The position numbers and the translations under genes were made by a program. From positions 1-36,076 of the forward strand of contig DXZS01000003.1 of assembly GCA_019419505.1 (NCBI GenBank): a stretch of DNA of 36,076 nucleotides. The letters are read 5' to 3'. How positions within the stretch are numbered: the first letter of the stretch is position 1; every line of letters begins with the position of its first letter. This DNA comes from Collinsella sp. (GTDB taxonomy: Bacteria > Actinomycetota > Coriobacteriia > Coriobacteriales > Coriobacteriaceae). The notes under the pieces are model-generated. The model did no database searches and was not told the DNA's origin. It saw only the letters and a program-made list of their open reading frames with translations. Shown in pieces: positions 7,621 through 16,599 of the stretch.

Positions 7621-8265
7621 CTAATCGCAGGCGATGTCGAGATTTTTGCCGACGAGGCCTACGTAGCCGCCTTCGGCTGCCTTGGGGCTGTCGGCGTGGC
7701 AGAGAACCCACTTGTCGGCCTTCCAGTAGCAGTAGCTGTCACCGGCGGCAGGCATGTCGGCTGCGGCCTCGGGGCGCGGGCCATTGGTGCCCGCCGGCAG
7801 CGCCACCATCACCTGGAAGCCGCCGTCGTCGACCATGCAGGGCGTGTAGTGGAGCGTGGTGTTGAAGACTTCGACGACCGTACCCGCCGGCACGCGGAAC
7901 GCCTTGACGCACGCGGTGTCGAGCTTGCCGTCCTCGATCTCCCAGCGATGCGCCACGAGCAGGATAAAGTCGCGCGCCCCCAGGTTGAACTCGCTCGCAC
8001 GGTGGTACTCCAGGCAGTTGAGACGCGTGTTGTGGCCGTTGCACCAACCGAGCTGGAAGGGACGGCCGCCAAACATGAGAAAGCCCAGTTTATCGGCATC
8101 CTTGACGCCCTCGAGCTCCGGCGCACTTGCTACGTATTTGCCGCCCTCGGGAATGGGCGTGGCAGAGAGCGCCTCGAGCACGGGCGACGTGAGCTCGGAC
8201 GGAACGTCATCCCAAACGTTGCCATAGGATTTGAATTCGGAATCGTTGACAGAGTAGATATGCAT
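7621..8265 (-). CDS. DUF4867-like protein
   Basis: A 214-aa soluble protein with no signal peptide or TM segment. The strings YGNVWDDVP, FLMFGGRPFQLGWCNGHN and HYTPCMVDDGGFQVMVALP look like the DUF4867 family of cupin-like proteins of unknown function, seen in sugar-metabolism contexts; this assignment is from memory. The ATG at 8265 is preferred over the upstream GTG at 8271, because that GTG overlaps the AGGAG ribosome site that serves the ATG. It lies between luxS and the GH1 gene, with its own upstream region containing an inverted repeat. No catalytic residue can be named. Confidence 0.7.
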   Translation of the reverse strand: MHIYSVNDSEFKSYGNVWDDVPSELTSPVLEALSATPIPEGGKYVASAPELEGVKDADKLGFLMFGGRPFQLGWCNGHNTRLNCLEYHRASEFNLGARDFILLVAHRWEIEDGKLDTACVKAFRVPAGTVVEVFNTTLHYTPCMVDDGGFQVMVALPAGTNGPRPEAAADMPAAGDSYCYWKADKWVLCHADSPKAAEGGYVGLVGKNLDIACD

Positions 8266-8274
8266 GTTCACTCC

Positions 8275-8300
8275 TGTTCGTAAATGTGACTATACGAACA
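8275..8300. promoter_or_regulatory. Inverted repeat TGTTCG-N14-CGAACA
   Basis: A 6-bp inverted repeat with a 14-bp spacer lies immediately upstream of the ribosome site of the DUF4867-like gene, with a further GAACA nearby at 8315. The position suggests a repressor or activator site. It does not match the close-spaced GAAC-N4-GTTC pattern of LexA boxes. Confidence 0.3.
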
Positions 8301-8354
8301 TTCTAGAACAAACATGAGCGATTTTGAACGCTCGTCCCGACCAATCAACAGAAA

Positions 8355-8380
8355 GGCGCCCCCGCATAAGCGAAGGCGCC
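8355..8380 (-). terminator. Likely luxS terminator
   Basis: GGCGCC is repeated 14 bases apart; as it is self-complementary, it can form a GC stem, followed on the minus strand by TTTC. It lies 30 bases past the luxS stop. The T-run is short. Confidence 0.45.
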
Positions 8381-8409
8381 CAATGCGCGCGTTTTGGGCG
8401 ATAAAGCCC

Positions 8410-8898
8410 TTACGCCTGCTGATAGTGCAGGTGCTTCTCGTCGATATCGGCCAGGTCGCGGTTGAGGTAACGGCGCGCGAGCCAGTTCGCCATGGGAAGG
8501 TTCTGGTCCAGGTAGTTACCGCACTCCTCGGGAGCGGCACCGGGGACATCGCCCTCAAAGCCGGCGACAAACTCGAACAGCTCACGCACGAGTGGCAGAA
8601 TCTCCTCACTCGTCAGCTCACCAAAAACGACGAGGTAAAAGCCCGTGCGGCAGCCCATGGGGCCAAAGTAGACAATGCGGCTCGACCACTCGGCATGATT
8701 GCGAAGGAACGTCGCGCCCAGGTGCTCGATGGTGTGGCACTCGGCCGTGTTCATGACCGGCTCCTTGTTGGGCGTGGTCAGGCGCAGGTCAAACGTGGTG
8801 ACGGCGGCACCGGTCGCCGGATCGCGGTCGATGCGGCTCACATACACGCCGGGCTCAAGCAGCAGATGATCAACGGAAAAGCTGGCGATGCGCTCCAT
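8410..8898 (-). CDS. luxS: S-ribosylhomocysteine lyase
   Basis: A 162-aa metalloenzyme that cleaves S-ribosylhomocysteine to homocysteine and DPD, the precursor of autoinducer-2, in the activated methyl cycle. The metal ligands H55 and H59 in HTIEH and C126 in EECGNYL are present. The catalytic cysteine is C83 in GPMGCRTGFYL. Length is normal for LuxS. The ATG at 8898 follows GAGAGGA. No pfs/mtnN or met gene is adjacent, so it appears to be transcribed alone from a promoter inside the inverted repeat at 8922-8992. Confidence 0.97.
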   Translation of the reverse strand: MERIASFSVDHLLLEPGVYVSRIDRDPATGAAVTTFDLRLTTPNKEPVMNTAECHTIEHLGATFLRNHAEWSSRIVYFGPMGCRTGFYLVVFGELTSEEILPLVRELFEFVAGFEGDVPGAAPEECGNYLDQNLPMANWLARRYLNRDLADIDEKHLHYQQA

Positions 8899-8921
8899 GG
8901 CAGATCCTCTCGATAGTCAAA

Positions 8922-8992
8922 TTGGGACGGGGCTCTTTTAGCTTGCTCGAATGGTCGCACTAATCATACCAGTCAAAAAAGCCCCGTCCCAA
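8922..8992 (-). promoter_or_regulatory. luxS promoter bracketed by a 13-bp inverted repeat
   Basis: TTGGGACGGGGCT (8922-8934) and AGCCCCGTCCCAA (8980-8992) are exact complements, 45 bases apart. Between them on the minus strand is an extended -10, TGGTATGAT, with TATGAT at 8968-8963. The outer arm falls near the -35 position and the inner arm would be in the luxS 5' leader. The long hairpin may also end transcription of the nucleoside hydrolase gene upstream. Confidence 0.5.
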
Positions 8993-9001
8993 AAAGACAA
9001 C

Positions 9002-9976
9002 TTAGCCAAGGACACGGGCCATACGCGTCTTGAACTCGGACAGGAAGCGCGGAGCATCCACGGTCAGTGCCACAAGCGCGCTCTTGTCCGAATCGGACAG
9101 GCGGCGCTCATCGCAGATGGTGCGGCCGCGATACTCACCCAGCAAGTCAACACGCAGGTTACAGCCGAGCGCACCCACGAGCGTGGGATCAATCGCCACG
9201 GCAACCGCCAGCGGATCATGCAGCGCGCAGCCGCCCAGGTAGGGCGCGTTCATCTCGTACGAGCCAATGTAGTGCTCGACCATGCTCGCAAATGCGCAGC
9301 CAGCCATAGTGCCCGAGCCCGTCCAGCCGGCAATGTCGCGGCGTGTGAGCACCGCGCGATGTGTCACGTCCAGACCCACCATGGTGAGCTTACGGCCCGA
9401 GCGCAGCACCGCGTCGGCTGCCTCGGGGTCGCTCGCCATGTTGGCCTCGGCGCCCGCGCTCACGTTGCCGGGCACGGTAAGGGCGCCGCCCATCACGACC
9501 ACGCGTCCGATGGACATCATCGCCGCCGCATCGCGCTCCAGGGCGAGCGCCAGATTGGAGAGCGGGCCAGTCGCTACGTAGACCAGATCGGGACCATAAG
9601 TGCGCGCGGCATCGATCAAATAATCGACCGCAGCGTTGCCGCCGGCCGAGGTCGCTCCCACCGGCTCGTAGGGCGACGCGGGCACGCTCGCGCCGCCGAT
9701 GCCGTTCTTGCCGTGAATGAGCGCGGTGGACGCCGGCGGCGTATAGGGCTCAGTCGCCTGCAGAGGACGGTCGGCACCCAGGTACACCGGAACCTCGGGG
9801 CGACCCAGCAGATCGAGCACCGCCAGGCAGTTGTGCGCCGACTGCTCGACGCGCACGTTGCCAAAGCACGTGGTGATGCCCACGAGCTCCACCTCGGGGC
9901 TCGCGATGGCATAGGCCAGCGCCATCGCATCGTCCACACCCATATCCAGATCAAGGATCAGCTTCTTGATTGCCAT
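9002..9976 (-). CDS. Ribonucleoside hydrolase
   Basis: A 324-aa enzyme of the inosine/uridine-preferring nucleoside hydrolase family, splitting ribonucleosides to base plus ribose. The N-terminal metal-binding cluster DLDMGVDD (residues 9-16) corresponds to the family's DxDPGxDD; Pro is replaced by Met and Thr by Leu, a mild departure. TTCFGNV and the C-terminal HDPLAVAVAID, which carries the catalytic His and last metal Asp, are present. The start follows a GGAG site. It lies 30 bp downstream of ribokinase, clearly co-transcribed, so the ribose released can be phosphorylated at once. RihA, RihB and RihC types cannot be separated here. Confidence 0.92.
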   Translation of the reverse strand: MAIKKLILDLDMGVDDAMALAYAIASPEVELVGITTCFGNVRVEQSAHNCLAVLDLLGRPEVPVYLGADRPLQATEPYTPPASTALIHGKNGIGGASVPASPYEPVGATSAGGNAAVDYLIDAARTYGPDLVYVATGPLSNLALALERDAAAMMSIGRVVVMGGALTVPGNVSAGAEANMASDPEAADAVLRSGRKLTMVGLDVTHRAVLTRRDIAGWTGSGTMAGCAFASMVEHYIGSYEMNAPYLGGCALHDPLAVAVAIDPTLVGALGCNLRVDLLGEYRGRTICDERRLSDSDKSALVALTVDAPRFLSEFKTRMARVLG

Positions 9977-10006
9977 TGTTCTACTCCGCTTCTCCGTCTT
10001 TATCGT

Positions 10007-10969
10007 TTAACCAAACCAATGTTCAACTTCGGCGCGCGTGGGAATCGATTGCTGAGCGCCCAGGCGCGACACCGTCACTGCCGAGGCGCGAGCACCCGCG
10101 GCCATGCACTCAAAGAGCGGCAAGCCCTCTAGGCGAGCCGCCGCCAACGCGCCGATAAACGTATCGCCGGCGGCCGTGGTATCGACTACCGTGCTCGAAA
10201 GCGCCGGCATGCGCAGCAGCTCACCGTCATCGCCGAGCGTAACCGAGCCGGCACCGCCCAACGTGATGACCGCAGCTCCGGCACCCCTAGCGAGCAGGAC
10301 ATTGAGCGCCGCGACGCAGCTTGCATCGTCCGCGGGCAAGATTCCCGTCAGCACCTGGCACTCGGTCTCGTTGGGACAGACCAGGTCGACCGCAGGCCAC
10401 GCTCCTGCCGGCAGGTCGCAGGCGGGCGCCGGGTTAAAGATCGTATAGAACCCCAGCTCGTGAGCGCAAACAAGCGCCTCGGCCGTCGCCGCAAGGTCAC
10501 ATTCGCCCTGGGCGATAAAGACGCTTCCGGCAGCCGGGGCAATCTCGCTGGCGTCGCCGTCGAGCTCATGGGCCACCAGACGCCTCAGCGCGCAGGCAAC
10601 GTCCGCGCCCGCAAGCGCATGGTTGGCGCCCGGTGACAGTATGATGCGGTTGTCGCCCTCGCAGCGAATGATAGTCGCGGTACCGGTCTCCACGTCATCG
10701 CGACGCGCCACAAACTCAACGCCCACGCCGGCGTCTTGGAGCCCCGTCACGAGCGACGCGCCGAACGCGTCGCGACCGACCGCGCCGATCATGCACGTGT
10801 GCGCACCCATGCGCGCGGCGGCGACGGCCTGGTTAGCGCCCTTGCCACCGGCGTTGGTGATAAACCCGCTGCCGCCGACGGTCTCGCCCGCACGCGGTAT
10901 GCGCTCGCACGCCACCGAAAGGTCCATGTTCATACTGCCGAACACCGCAACGATGCCGCGATCTGCCAT
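10007..10969 (-). CDS. rbsK: Ribokinase
   Basis: A 320-aa PfkB-family sugar kinase that makes ribose-5-phosphate from ribose and ATP. FGSMNMDLSV near the start, the substrate motif GGKGANQA and the C-terminal DTTAAGDTF (with the catalytic Asp of the anion hole) are typical of RbsK. The reading frame is open for 18 codons further upstream, but the ATG at 10969 is preceded by a perfect AGGAGG five bases away, so it is chosen. First gene of a two-gene operon with the nucleoside hydrolase. No ribose ABC transporter genes are beside it, which fits internal nucleoside salvage. Confidence 0.93.
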   Translation of the reverse strand: MADRGIVAVFGSMNMDLSVACERIPRAGETVGGSGFITNAGGKGANQAVAAARMGAHTCMIGAVGRDAFGASLVTGLQDAGVGVEFVARRDDVETGTATIIRCEGDNRIILSPGANHALAGADVACALRRLVAHELDGDASEIAPAAGSVFIAQGECDLAATAEALVCAHELGFYTIFNPAPACDLPAGAWPAVDLVCPNETECQVLTGILPADDASCVAALNVLLARGAGAAVITLGGAGSVTLGDDGELLRMPALSSTVVDTTAAGDTFIGALAAARLEGLPLFECMAAGARASAVTVSRLGAQQSIPTRAEVEHWFG

Positions 10970-11156
10970 GGAAACCTCCTCATCTGCGGGCCTTATACCC
11001 ACCGTCGGCCGTCGATCGTGCACTCTCGCACCCCCTATAACTTTAGTTCACTTTGATGTGGACGCGCGCTTGAGCTTGCGCCAGCAGCAAGCATTCACAG
11101 GAGCAGGCAGTTACAATGAAGGCGTGCTGATTATTCTCGTCATTGGATGATGTTTT

Positions 11157-13373
11157 ATGGAACAACTCTCGCAATCGGGCTCGCGCGGTCGACGCCGCAC
11201 GGGCAACGAGCCGGCACCGCACGAACGCGTGAAGGGTGAACGCCGTGCCAACGAGCCGCGACGCACCGCGAGCCCCCATCGCGCTTCTGCCAACAACGCG
11301 GGCCGCGCCAACACTCCCGCCGCGGAGCAGACGCCTGCTCGCCCCAAGTCCCGCTACATCCCTGCCCTCGACGGCCTGCGCACGCTTGCCGTCGTCGCGG
11401 TGGTGTTCTATCACCTCAACCTCACGTGGGCTCAGGGCGGCCTGCTTGGCGTCACGATCTTCTTTGTGCTTTCGGGCTATCTGATCACGCGCTTGCTGCT
11501 CAACGAAGTCGCTAAGACCGGCCGCATCGACCTTAAGAGCTTCTGGATTCGCCGCATCCGTCGCCTGGTCCCCGCCGTGGTGACCGTTGTGGTTGTAACC
11601 TGTGCGCTGTGCACCGTCTTCAACCACGTGATGCTCACCAAGATGCGTCCCGACATTCTGCCGTCGCTGCTGTTCTTTAACAACTGGTGGCAGATTATGC
11701 AGGACGTCTCGTACTTCAACGCCCTGGGCGACCCCTCGCCGCTTACGCACTTTTGGTCGCTCGCCATCGAGGAACAATTCTACCTGGTTTGGCCACCGCT
11801 GCTGTTTGCCATGGTATCCATGCATGTGAGCAAACCCAACACGCGCCGCATGGTTCTGGGCCTGGCTGCTGTCTCCGCCATCGTCATGATGGTGCTCTAT
11901 AGCCCCGCGGCCGACCCCAGCCGCGTGTACTACGGCACCGACACCCGCGTCTTCTCGCTGCTGCTGGGCGCCTGGATGGCCTTTATCCCCGATCGCGACC
12001 TGGCGCCGGTGCGTCTCGCTCATCGTTTGGGGCTCAATCGCCTGGCTGGCGCCGCCAAGCACGGCAAGAACGCCGAGGGCAAGCCTGGCGAGAAGGCCGA
12101 CAACGCAGCCGAGACCGTCCCGGCACAGCCGAGCGCCCTCGTGCGCTTTTGGTCCTCACCTGCATCCATCGATGTGCTGGGCGTCGTGGGTCTGGTTGGC
12201 CTTGCCGCCATGGTCGCGCTCACCAACGGCTACACCGCGTTCCAGTATCGCGGCGGCACGCTGCTATGCTCCATCCTCACACTCATGGTCATCGCGGCCT
12301 GTGTGCAGCCCCAGGGAATGGTTGCCCGCGCACTGTCCGCCGAGCCGCTCGTGTGGGTTGGCAAGCGCTCGTACAGCATCTACCTGTGGCACTATCCGCT
12401 ACTGTTGCTCATGAACCCGGTCGCCAACATCAACGATACGCCGTGGTGGCAGTACATTTTGCAGGTGTTGTTGGTGGTCGCCGTAGCCGAATGTTCATAT
12501 CGCTTTATCGAGACGCCGTTTAGAAAGGGCGCCTTTGGGCGCACCGTATCCGAGTTTCGCGACGGCGCCACCACGCCCGCCAACTGGGTACGCGCGCACG
12601 TCCCTGTCTGCGCAGCCTGCGCTGTCGTGTTGGTCGTTGCACTGGGCGGCCTGGTCTTTGTGCCCGAGACGTCTGCACTGAGCGGTGAGGGCGCCGAAGT
12701 CCTCAACAAGGAAGCCAAGAACACCGCGCCAACGGACCAACAGGCAGCCGACGACACCGACAAGGACAACGACGGCTTCCCCGATGGCTCCTACGACCTG
12801 TTGATGATCGGTGACTCCGTGTCGCTGCGCGCCGTTGATTCCTTTGACGGCGTGTTCCCGCACAGCCATATCGATGCCGAAAAGGGCCGCCAGTTTGATG
12901 CGGGCCGCGCGACATTTGAGGGCTATCTCCAACAGAACCTTGCCGGCAAGATCGTGGTCTTTGCACTGGGCACCAACGGCTTGGTAACCGACGACCAGAT
13001 CGACGCCATCATGACCGATGCAGGAGATAAGCGTATTGTGGTGTTTGTGAACACGCGCAGCCCGCAGCCGTGGGTTGGCTCTACCAACCAGGCCATCGCC
13101 AACGCCGCTACGCGCTACAAGAACGTGCGCGTTATCGACTGGTACGGATACAGTGCCAATCGCAACGACCTGTTCGATGGCGATGGCACGCACCTGTCGA
13201 CCACTGGCGTGACTGAGTACCTCAACTTGATCCACGATGCAGTCAAGAAGGACCTGCCCGTGCATCCCGAGGATCACGTCAACGATCCGCAGCCGGCGGC
13301 CGTCAAGTCTGCCACCGACGCACTCGTCAATGCGCTCGCTCTCAAGCCGCACAAGCTGGGCACCGACAAGTAA
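11157..13373 (+). CDS. OatA-like O-acyltransferase with SGNH domain
   Basis: A 738-aa membrane protein. A basic, low-complexity cytosolic tail (1-65) precedes an acyltransferase-3 domain with about ten TM helices; the conserved His is in FYHLN (H87). TM helix 11 at about 480-500 leads to an acidic linker and an extracytoplasmic SGNH esterase-like domain: Ser554 in GDSVS, Asn in ALGTNG, and Asp676/His679 in DGTHLS. This is the architecture of peptidoglycan O-acetyltransferase OatA, which acetylates muramic acid and confers lysozyme resistance; other cell-wall polymers are possible acceptors. No strong ribosome site precedes the ATG. It is divergent from ribokinase across a short gap. Confidence 0.9.
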   Translation: MEQLSQSGSRGRRRTGNEPAPHERVKGERRANEPRRTASPHRASANNAGRANTPAAEQTPARPKSRYIPALDGLRTLAVVAVVFYHLNLTWAQGGLLGVTIFFVLSGYLITRLLLNEVAKTGRIDLKSFWIRRIRRLVPAVVTVVVVTCALCTVFNHVMLTKMRPDILPSLLFFNNWWQIMQDVSYFNALGDPSPLTHFWSLAIEEQFYLVWPPLLFAMVSMHVSKPNTRRMVLGLAAVSAIVMMVLYSPAADPSRVYYGTDTRVFSLLLGAWMAFIPDRDLAPVRLAHRLGLNRLAGAAKHGKNAEGKPGEKADNAAETVPAQPSALVRFWSSPASIDVLGVVGLVGLAAMVALTNGYTAFQYRGGTLLCSILTLMVIAACVQPQGMVARALSAEPLVWVGKRSYSIYLWHYPLLLLMNPVANINDTPWWQYILQVLLVVAVAECSYRFIETPFRKGAFGRTVSEFRDGATTPANWVRAHVPVCAACAVVLVVALGGLVFVPETSALSGEGAEVLNKEAKNTAPTDQQAADDTDKDNDGFPDGSYDLLMIGDSVSLRAVDSFDGVFPHSHIDAEKGRQFDAGRATFEGYLQQNLAGKIVVFALGTNGLVTDDQIDAIMTDAGDKRIVVFVNTRSPQPWVGSTNQAIANAATRYKNVRVIDWYGYSANRNDLFDGDGTHLSTTGVTEYLNLIHDAVKKDLPVHPEDHVNDPQPAAVKSATDALVNALALKPHKLGTDK

Positions 13374-13433
13374 CCCGCAGCAAACAACCCAAAATCACTC
13401 TTTTAGAGTCGGCCCCAAGAGGTCGCGGGCAAA

Positions 13434-13466
13434 AAACAGGCCGCAGCCCATGGCGGCGGCCTGTTT
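13434..13466 (-). terminator. Intrinsic terminator of the MgtE-like/NRAMP operon
   Basis: AAACAGGCCGC / GCGGCCTGTTT, an 11-bp perfect stem with an 11-base loop, is followed on the minus strand by a run of six T. It lies 17 bases past the NRAMP stop. It could also slow transcription arriving from the acyltransferase gene. Confidence 0.85.
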
Positions 13467-13483
13467 GGAGTCCAAAAGAGGCG

Positions 13484-14746
13484 CTAAGCGCTGTAGCCCA
13501 TCGCTTGCAGCACAAACATGACGACCGTCAGCACCGTAATCACGGCGATAGTCGCCCACGTGAGCACGTTCCACACGCGGCCGTTGCGGTTGGCGCCCAT
13601 AATGTGACGGTCGGCGGCGATAACCACTTGGAACACCAGAACCACGGGCAGTAGCACGCCATTGATGACCTGCGAGGTCATCATAATCTGGAACAGATCG
13701 ACGCCGGGCATAAGCACCAGCACGGCAGAGATACCGATGATGGCCGTAATGATGCCGCGATAGACCGGGGCCTCGTCCCAGCTGCGGTCGGCACCGCGCT
13801 CCCAGCCAAATGCTTCGCAGATAGCGCTCGACGTAACGCCCGGCAGCACGCAGGCAGCCAAGAAGCTCGCCGCGACCAGGCCCGAGGCAAACAGTACCGT
13901 GGACCACTGACCCGCAATAGGCTCCAGCGCGCGGGCAGCATCGGCAGCATCGCTAATCTGAATACCCGCCGGGAACAATACCGTGCCGGTCGTGATGATA
14001 ATAAAGCCGGCAATGATATCGGCAGCGATCGAGCCGCTCACGGTATCAATACGCTGCAGCACGATATCGTCCTCGCCCGCGTTCTTATCGACCACGTTGT
14101 TCTGCGCCAAGAAAATCATCCACGGCGCGATAGTGGTACCGATCGTTGCGACCACGAGCGACACGTAGCTGGGGTCATTTTGAATGTTGGGCACGACCAG
14201 GTCGACCGCGACCTCACCCCAGTTGGGGCCAGCCATAAACGCGGCGACGATATAGGTCACGAACACGCAGCTCACCAGCAGCAGAATCTTCTCGATGCGC
14301 TGGAAACTACCCGACATGGTAAGCATCCACACCAGCAGCGCCACCAACGGCACCGAGATGCTCGCCGGCACGCCAAAGAGAGCAAGGCCGCTGGCGATGC
14401 CCGCAAACTCCGAAATGGTCACAGCCGTGTTGGCGATCAACAGCGCCGCCATGGCCAACACGCTCTTGCGCACGCCAAAGCGCTCGCGAATGAGCGATGC
14501 CAGGCCCTTGCCCGTGACGCAGCCGCAGCGCGCCGCGGTCTCCTGCGTCACGATGAGCAGCACAGTCATGACGGGAAGCATCCAGAGCATCTTGTAGCCA
14601 TAGCTGGCGCCCGCGCTGGAATACGTTGCAATGCCGCCGGCGTCATTGCCCGAAAGCGCCGCCAGCAGACCGGGGCCCATAGCGCCAAAGATGGCCGCGA
14701 TGGTCAGCTTTTGCTTGGTGCCCGACTTTTGCTTGGTATTTTGCAC
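13484..14746 (-). CDS. Non-canonical NRAMP-family divalent metal transporter
   Basis: A 420-aa integral membrane protein with about 11 TM helices of the NRAMP/SLC11 fold. In TM1 the canonical DPGN is replaced by D35-A-G-G38 (GNDAGGIATYSSAGA): the Asp stays, the Asn is lost. In TM6 the canonical MPH is replaced by A-P-W in GTTIAPWM (203-210), so the metal-contacting Met is lost too. Loss of the soft Met ligand is a hallmark of NRAMP-related Mg2+ transporters, one of which has been characterised in the related Eggerthella lenta. The GTG start at 14746 is chosen because TAGGTGG precedes it and overlaps the stop of the MgtE-like gene, 8 bases upstream. Operon and sequence together suggest Mg2+ rather than Mn2+ or Fe2+. 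Confidence 0.85.
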   Translation of the reverse strand: MQNTKQKSGTKQKLTIAAIFGAMGPGLLAALSGNDAGGIATYSSAGASYGYKMLWMLPVMTVLLIVTQETAARCGCVTGKGLASLIRERFGVRKSVLAMAALLIANTAVTISEFAGIASGLALFGVPASISVPLVALLVWMLTMSGSFQRIEKILLLVSCVFVTYIVAAFMAGPNWGEVAVDLVVPNIQNDPSYVSLVVATIGTTIAPWMIFLAQNNVVDKNAGEDDIVLQRIDTVSGSIAADIIAGFIIITTGTVLFPAGIQISDAADAARALEPIAGQWSTVLFASGLVAASFLAACVLPGVTSSAICEAFGWERGADRSWDEAPVYRGIITAIIGISAVLVLMPGVDLFQIMMTSQVINGVLLPVVLVFQVVIAADRHIMGANRNGRVWNVLTWATIAVITVLTVVMFVLQAMGYSA

Positions 14747-14754
14747 GCGACCAC

Positions 14755-16599
14755 CTAACCCATGACTGACATGGCGAGCAGCACCGCGGCGATGCAATAC
14801 GCCACACACGAGATCATGACGGCAATGACGTTCATGGCGGTGCCCGACGTGTTGAGGTCATGCTCGTCACGCCAGAACAGCACCATCAGGTAGATCACGG
14901 CACTCATGTTGCCAACCAGGCAAATGATGGCAGCGATATTAAAACACCCGGTAAAGAGTTGCTCCTCAAACATGGACGCATCGGGGAACGCGGCGGTACG
15001 CACCAATTGCGCGCACAGATAGGTCACGAGCGACAGGATCAGGCCCATACCGGTGCTCTGGAAGAAGAATCCCAGGTAGGGCTTAGGCTCGTCGTCGTGG
15101 ACGTCGTATTCCAGGAAGTAGTTCTTGACGAACGACACCATGCGCGAGGCCGCCAGCAGCACGAGCGGCATGGCGCACATGGGAAACACCACCAGATGCG
15201 CGGAGCCGAGCGCCGTTCCCAGCACGGTCGCCATGATGCACGACGCGATGCCCCATACAACAACCCAGTATTGGCGATGCACGAACCAGCTGAGCACATT
15301 CGTCGAGTCGTCGGACGCGCTATCGCCCGAGCCGACACCGGCGATCTGCAGGTCCTCCTGATGCTCCTCGGCGATAACGTCCATGGCGTCGTCGAAGGTC
15401 ACGATACCCAAGATGTGGCGGTTCTCGTCACAGACGGGGATAGCGACCAGGTCATACTTGGTCATCTCGTCCGTTACGTCTTCCTGGTCCTCGTCGGGCG
15501 ACACATAGACCAGGTCGCGATAGGCCAGCTGACCCAACGTGGCGTCGCGGTCGGCTACGATCAGCGTGCGCAGCGAAAGCACGCCGGTCAGCATGCCGCT
15601 CGGATCCTCGGTATAGACGTAGTAGACGCTCTCGAAGTCCTCGTCGAGCTCGCGAATCGCCTCGATGGCGTCACCGACCGTTGCCGTGGCGGGCAGGGAA
15701 ACAAACTCCGAGGTCATGATGCGGCCGGCGGTGTTGTCCTCATACCCCAGCAGGTTACGAATCGCCTTCTCCTCCTTGACGCCCATCAGGCGCAGGAGCT
15801 TCTCGGCCTTCTCGTAATCGAGCTCGTCGATCAGGTCGGCTGCATCGTCCGGGTCCATCATGGCCAGCATCGACGATGCGTCCGTATCGGACAGGCCCTC
15901 GAGCATCTCGGTCATAAGCTCGTCGTCATCGAACTCCGAGATGGCCTCGGCGGCCTGGGCAGTATCGAGCTGTGCAAACACCTGCGCACGTAGGCGCGGG
16001 TCGAGCTGCTCGATAATGTCGGCGATGTCGGCAGGGTGCAGCTCGCCGAGCGTCTTGTGCGACACCGAGAGCTGGATATTCTTGGTCGAGCGGTCGAGCA
16101 GGTCCATGTAGGACCAGGCGATGATATCCTCGCTCAACGGCTTGCCCAGGTGCTTCATAAAGCCCTCGGCAACATGCTCGAGCGTGGGGCTGATCGCGCG
16201 CAGCAAGCCGCGGGCGCCAACCTCGGCACCCAGCAGACGCAGCTGATTTTCGCCCGACATGGAAAACTTGATGTCGTTTACGCGCACGACCTTCATGCCC
16301 TGCGTGTCGACGATCTGCTTGTTGAGCACGTCGCGTGCGAGCAAGAGCTCGGTCGGCTGCAGGTACGAAAAACGGATTTCGGTGGCCGACGCCTTAAGGT
16401 ACACGCCCGTCTCGTCGATACGGTCGACCCATTTGCGCCAGCTGATCATAAACGGCGTCTTGCCGGGACCGCGGAACGCGAGCGACGTCACGTGTGGAAA
16501 AACTTCGCCGGTAGCAATACCAAAATCGTTGACCACGCCGAGCTTTTCGCCGTCGACGTCCAAGACCGGCAATTTGAGCATCTCACTCAGATAATTCAA
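14755..16599 (-). CDS. MgtE-like protein with PRC-like N-terminus
   Basis: A 614-aa protein. Residues about 5-150 look like two PRC-barrel-type segments; 184-285 is a MgtE_N superhelix (begins LGELHPADIADIIEQLD); 293-410 is a CBS pair (AGRIMTSEFVSLP onward); a plug-helix-like stretch ends at about 440; five TM helices follow (443-465, 467-492, 508-533, 549-575, 586-612). That is MgtE topology, but the MgtE signature GGNAGTQ in TM2 is absent (PMCAMPLVLLAAS instead), and the TM5 Asp that binds Mg2+ appears as Asn590. It may be a Mg2+-sensing regulator of the NRAMP partner rather than a channel itself. The TTG start follows GGGGAG; an internal ATG six codons on lacks a ribosome site. Confidence 0.8.
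   Translation of the reverse strand: MNYLSEMLKLPVLDVDGEKLGVVNDFGIATGEVFPHVTSLAFRGPGKTPFMISWRKWVDRIDETGVYLKASATEIRFSYLQPTELLLARDVLNKQIVDTQGMKVVRVNDIKFSMSGENQLRLLGAEVGARGLLRAISPTLEHVAEGFMKHLGKPLSEDIIAWSYMDLLDRSTKNIQLSVSHKTLGELHPADIADIIEQLDPRLRAQVFAQLDTAQAAEAISEFDDDELMTEMLEGLSDTDASSMLAMMDPDDAADLIDELDYEKAEKLLRLMGVKEEKAIRNLLGYEDNTAGRIMTSEFVSLPATATVGDAIEAIRELDEDFESVYYVYTEDPSGMLTGVLSLRTLIVADRDATLGQLAYRDLVYVSPDEDQEDVTDEMTKYDLVAIPVCDENRHILGIVTFDDAMDVIAEEHQEDLQIAGVGSGDSASDDSTNVLSWFVHRQYWVVVWGIASCIMATVLGTALGSAHLVVFPMCAMPLVLLAASRMVSFVKNYFLEYDVHDDEPKPYLGFFFQSTGMGLILSLVTYLCAQLVRTAAFPDASMFEEQLFTGCFNIAAIICLVGNMSAVIYLMVLFWRDEHDLNTSGTAMNVIAVMISCVAYCIAAVLLAMSVMG

Noticed and set aside
8275..8315. LexA/SOS box
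   Set aside because: The inverted TGTTCG/CGAACA arms are 14 bp apart, and the closer GAAC pair is direct, not inverted. Neither fits a LexA operator.
13484..14746. Naming the NRAMP gene mntH
   Set aside because: The TM1 Asn and TM6 Met that define Mn2+/Fe2+ NRAMP transporters are absent, so that name would mislead.
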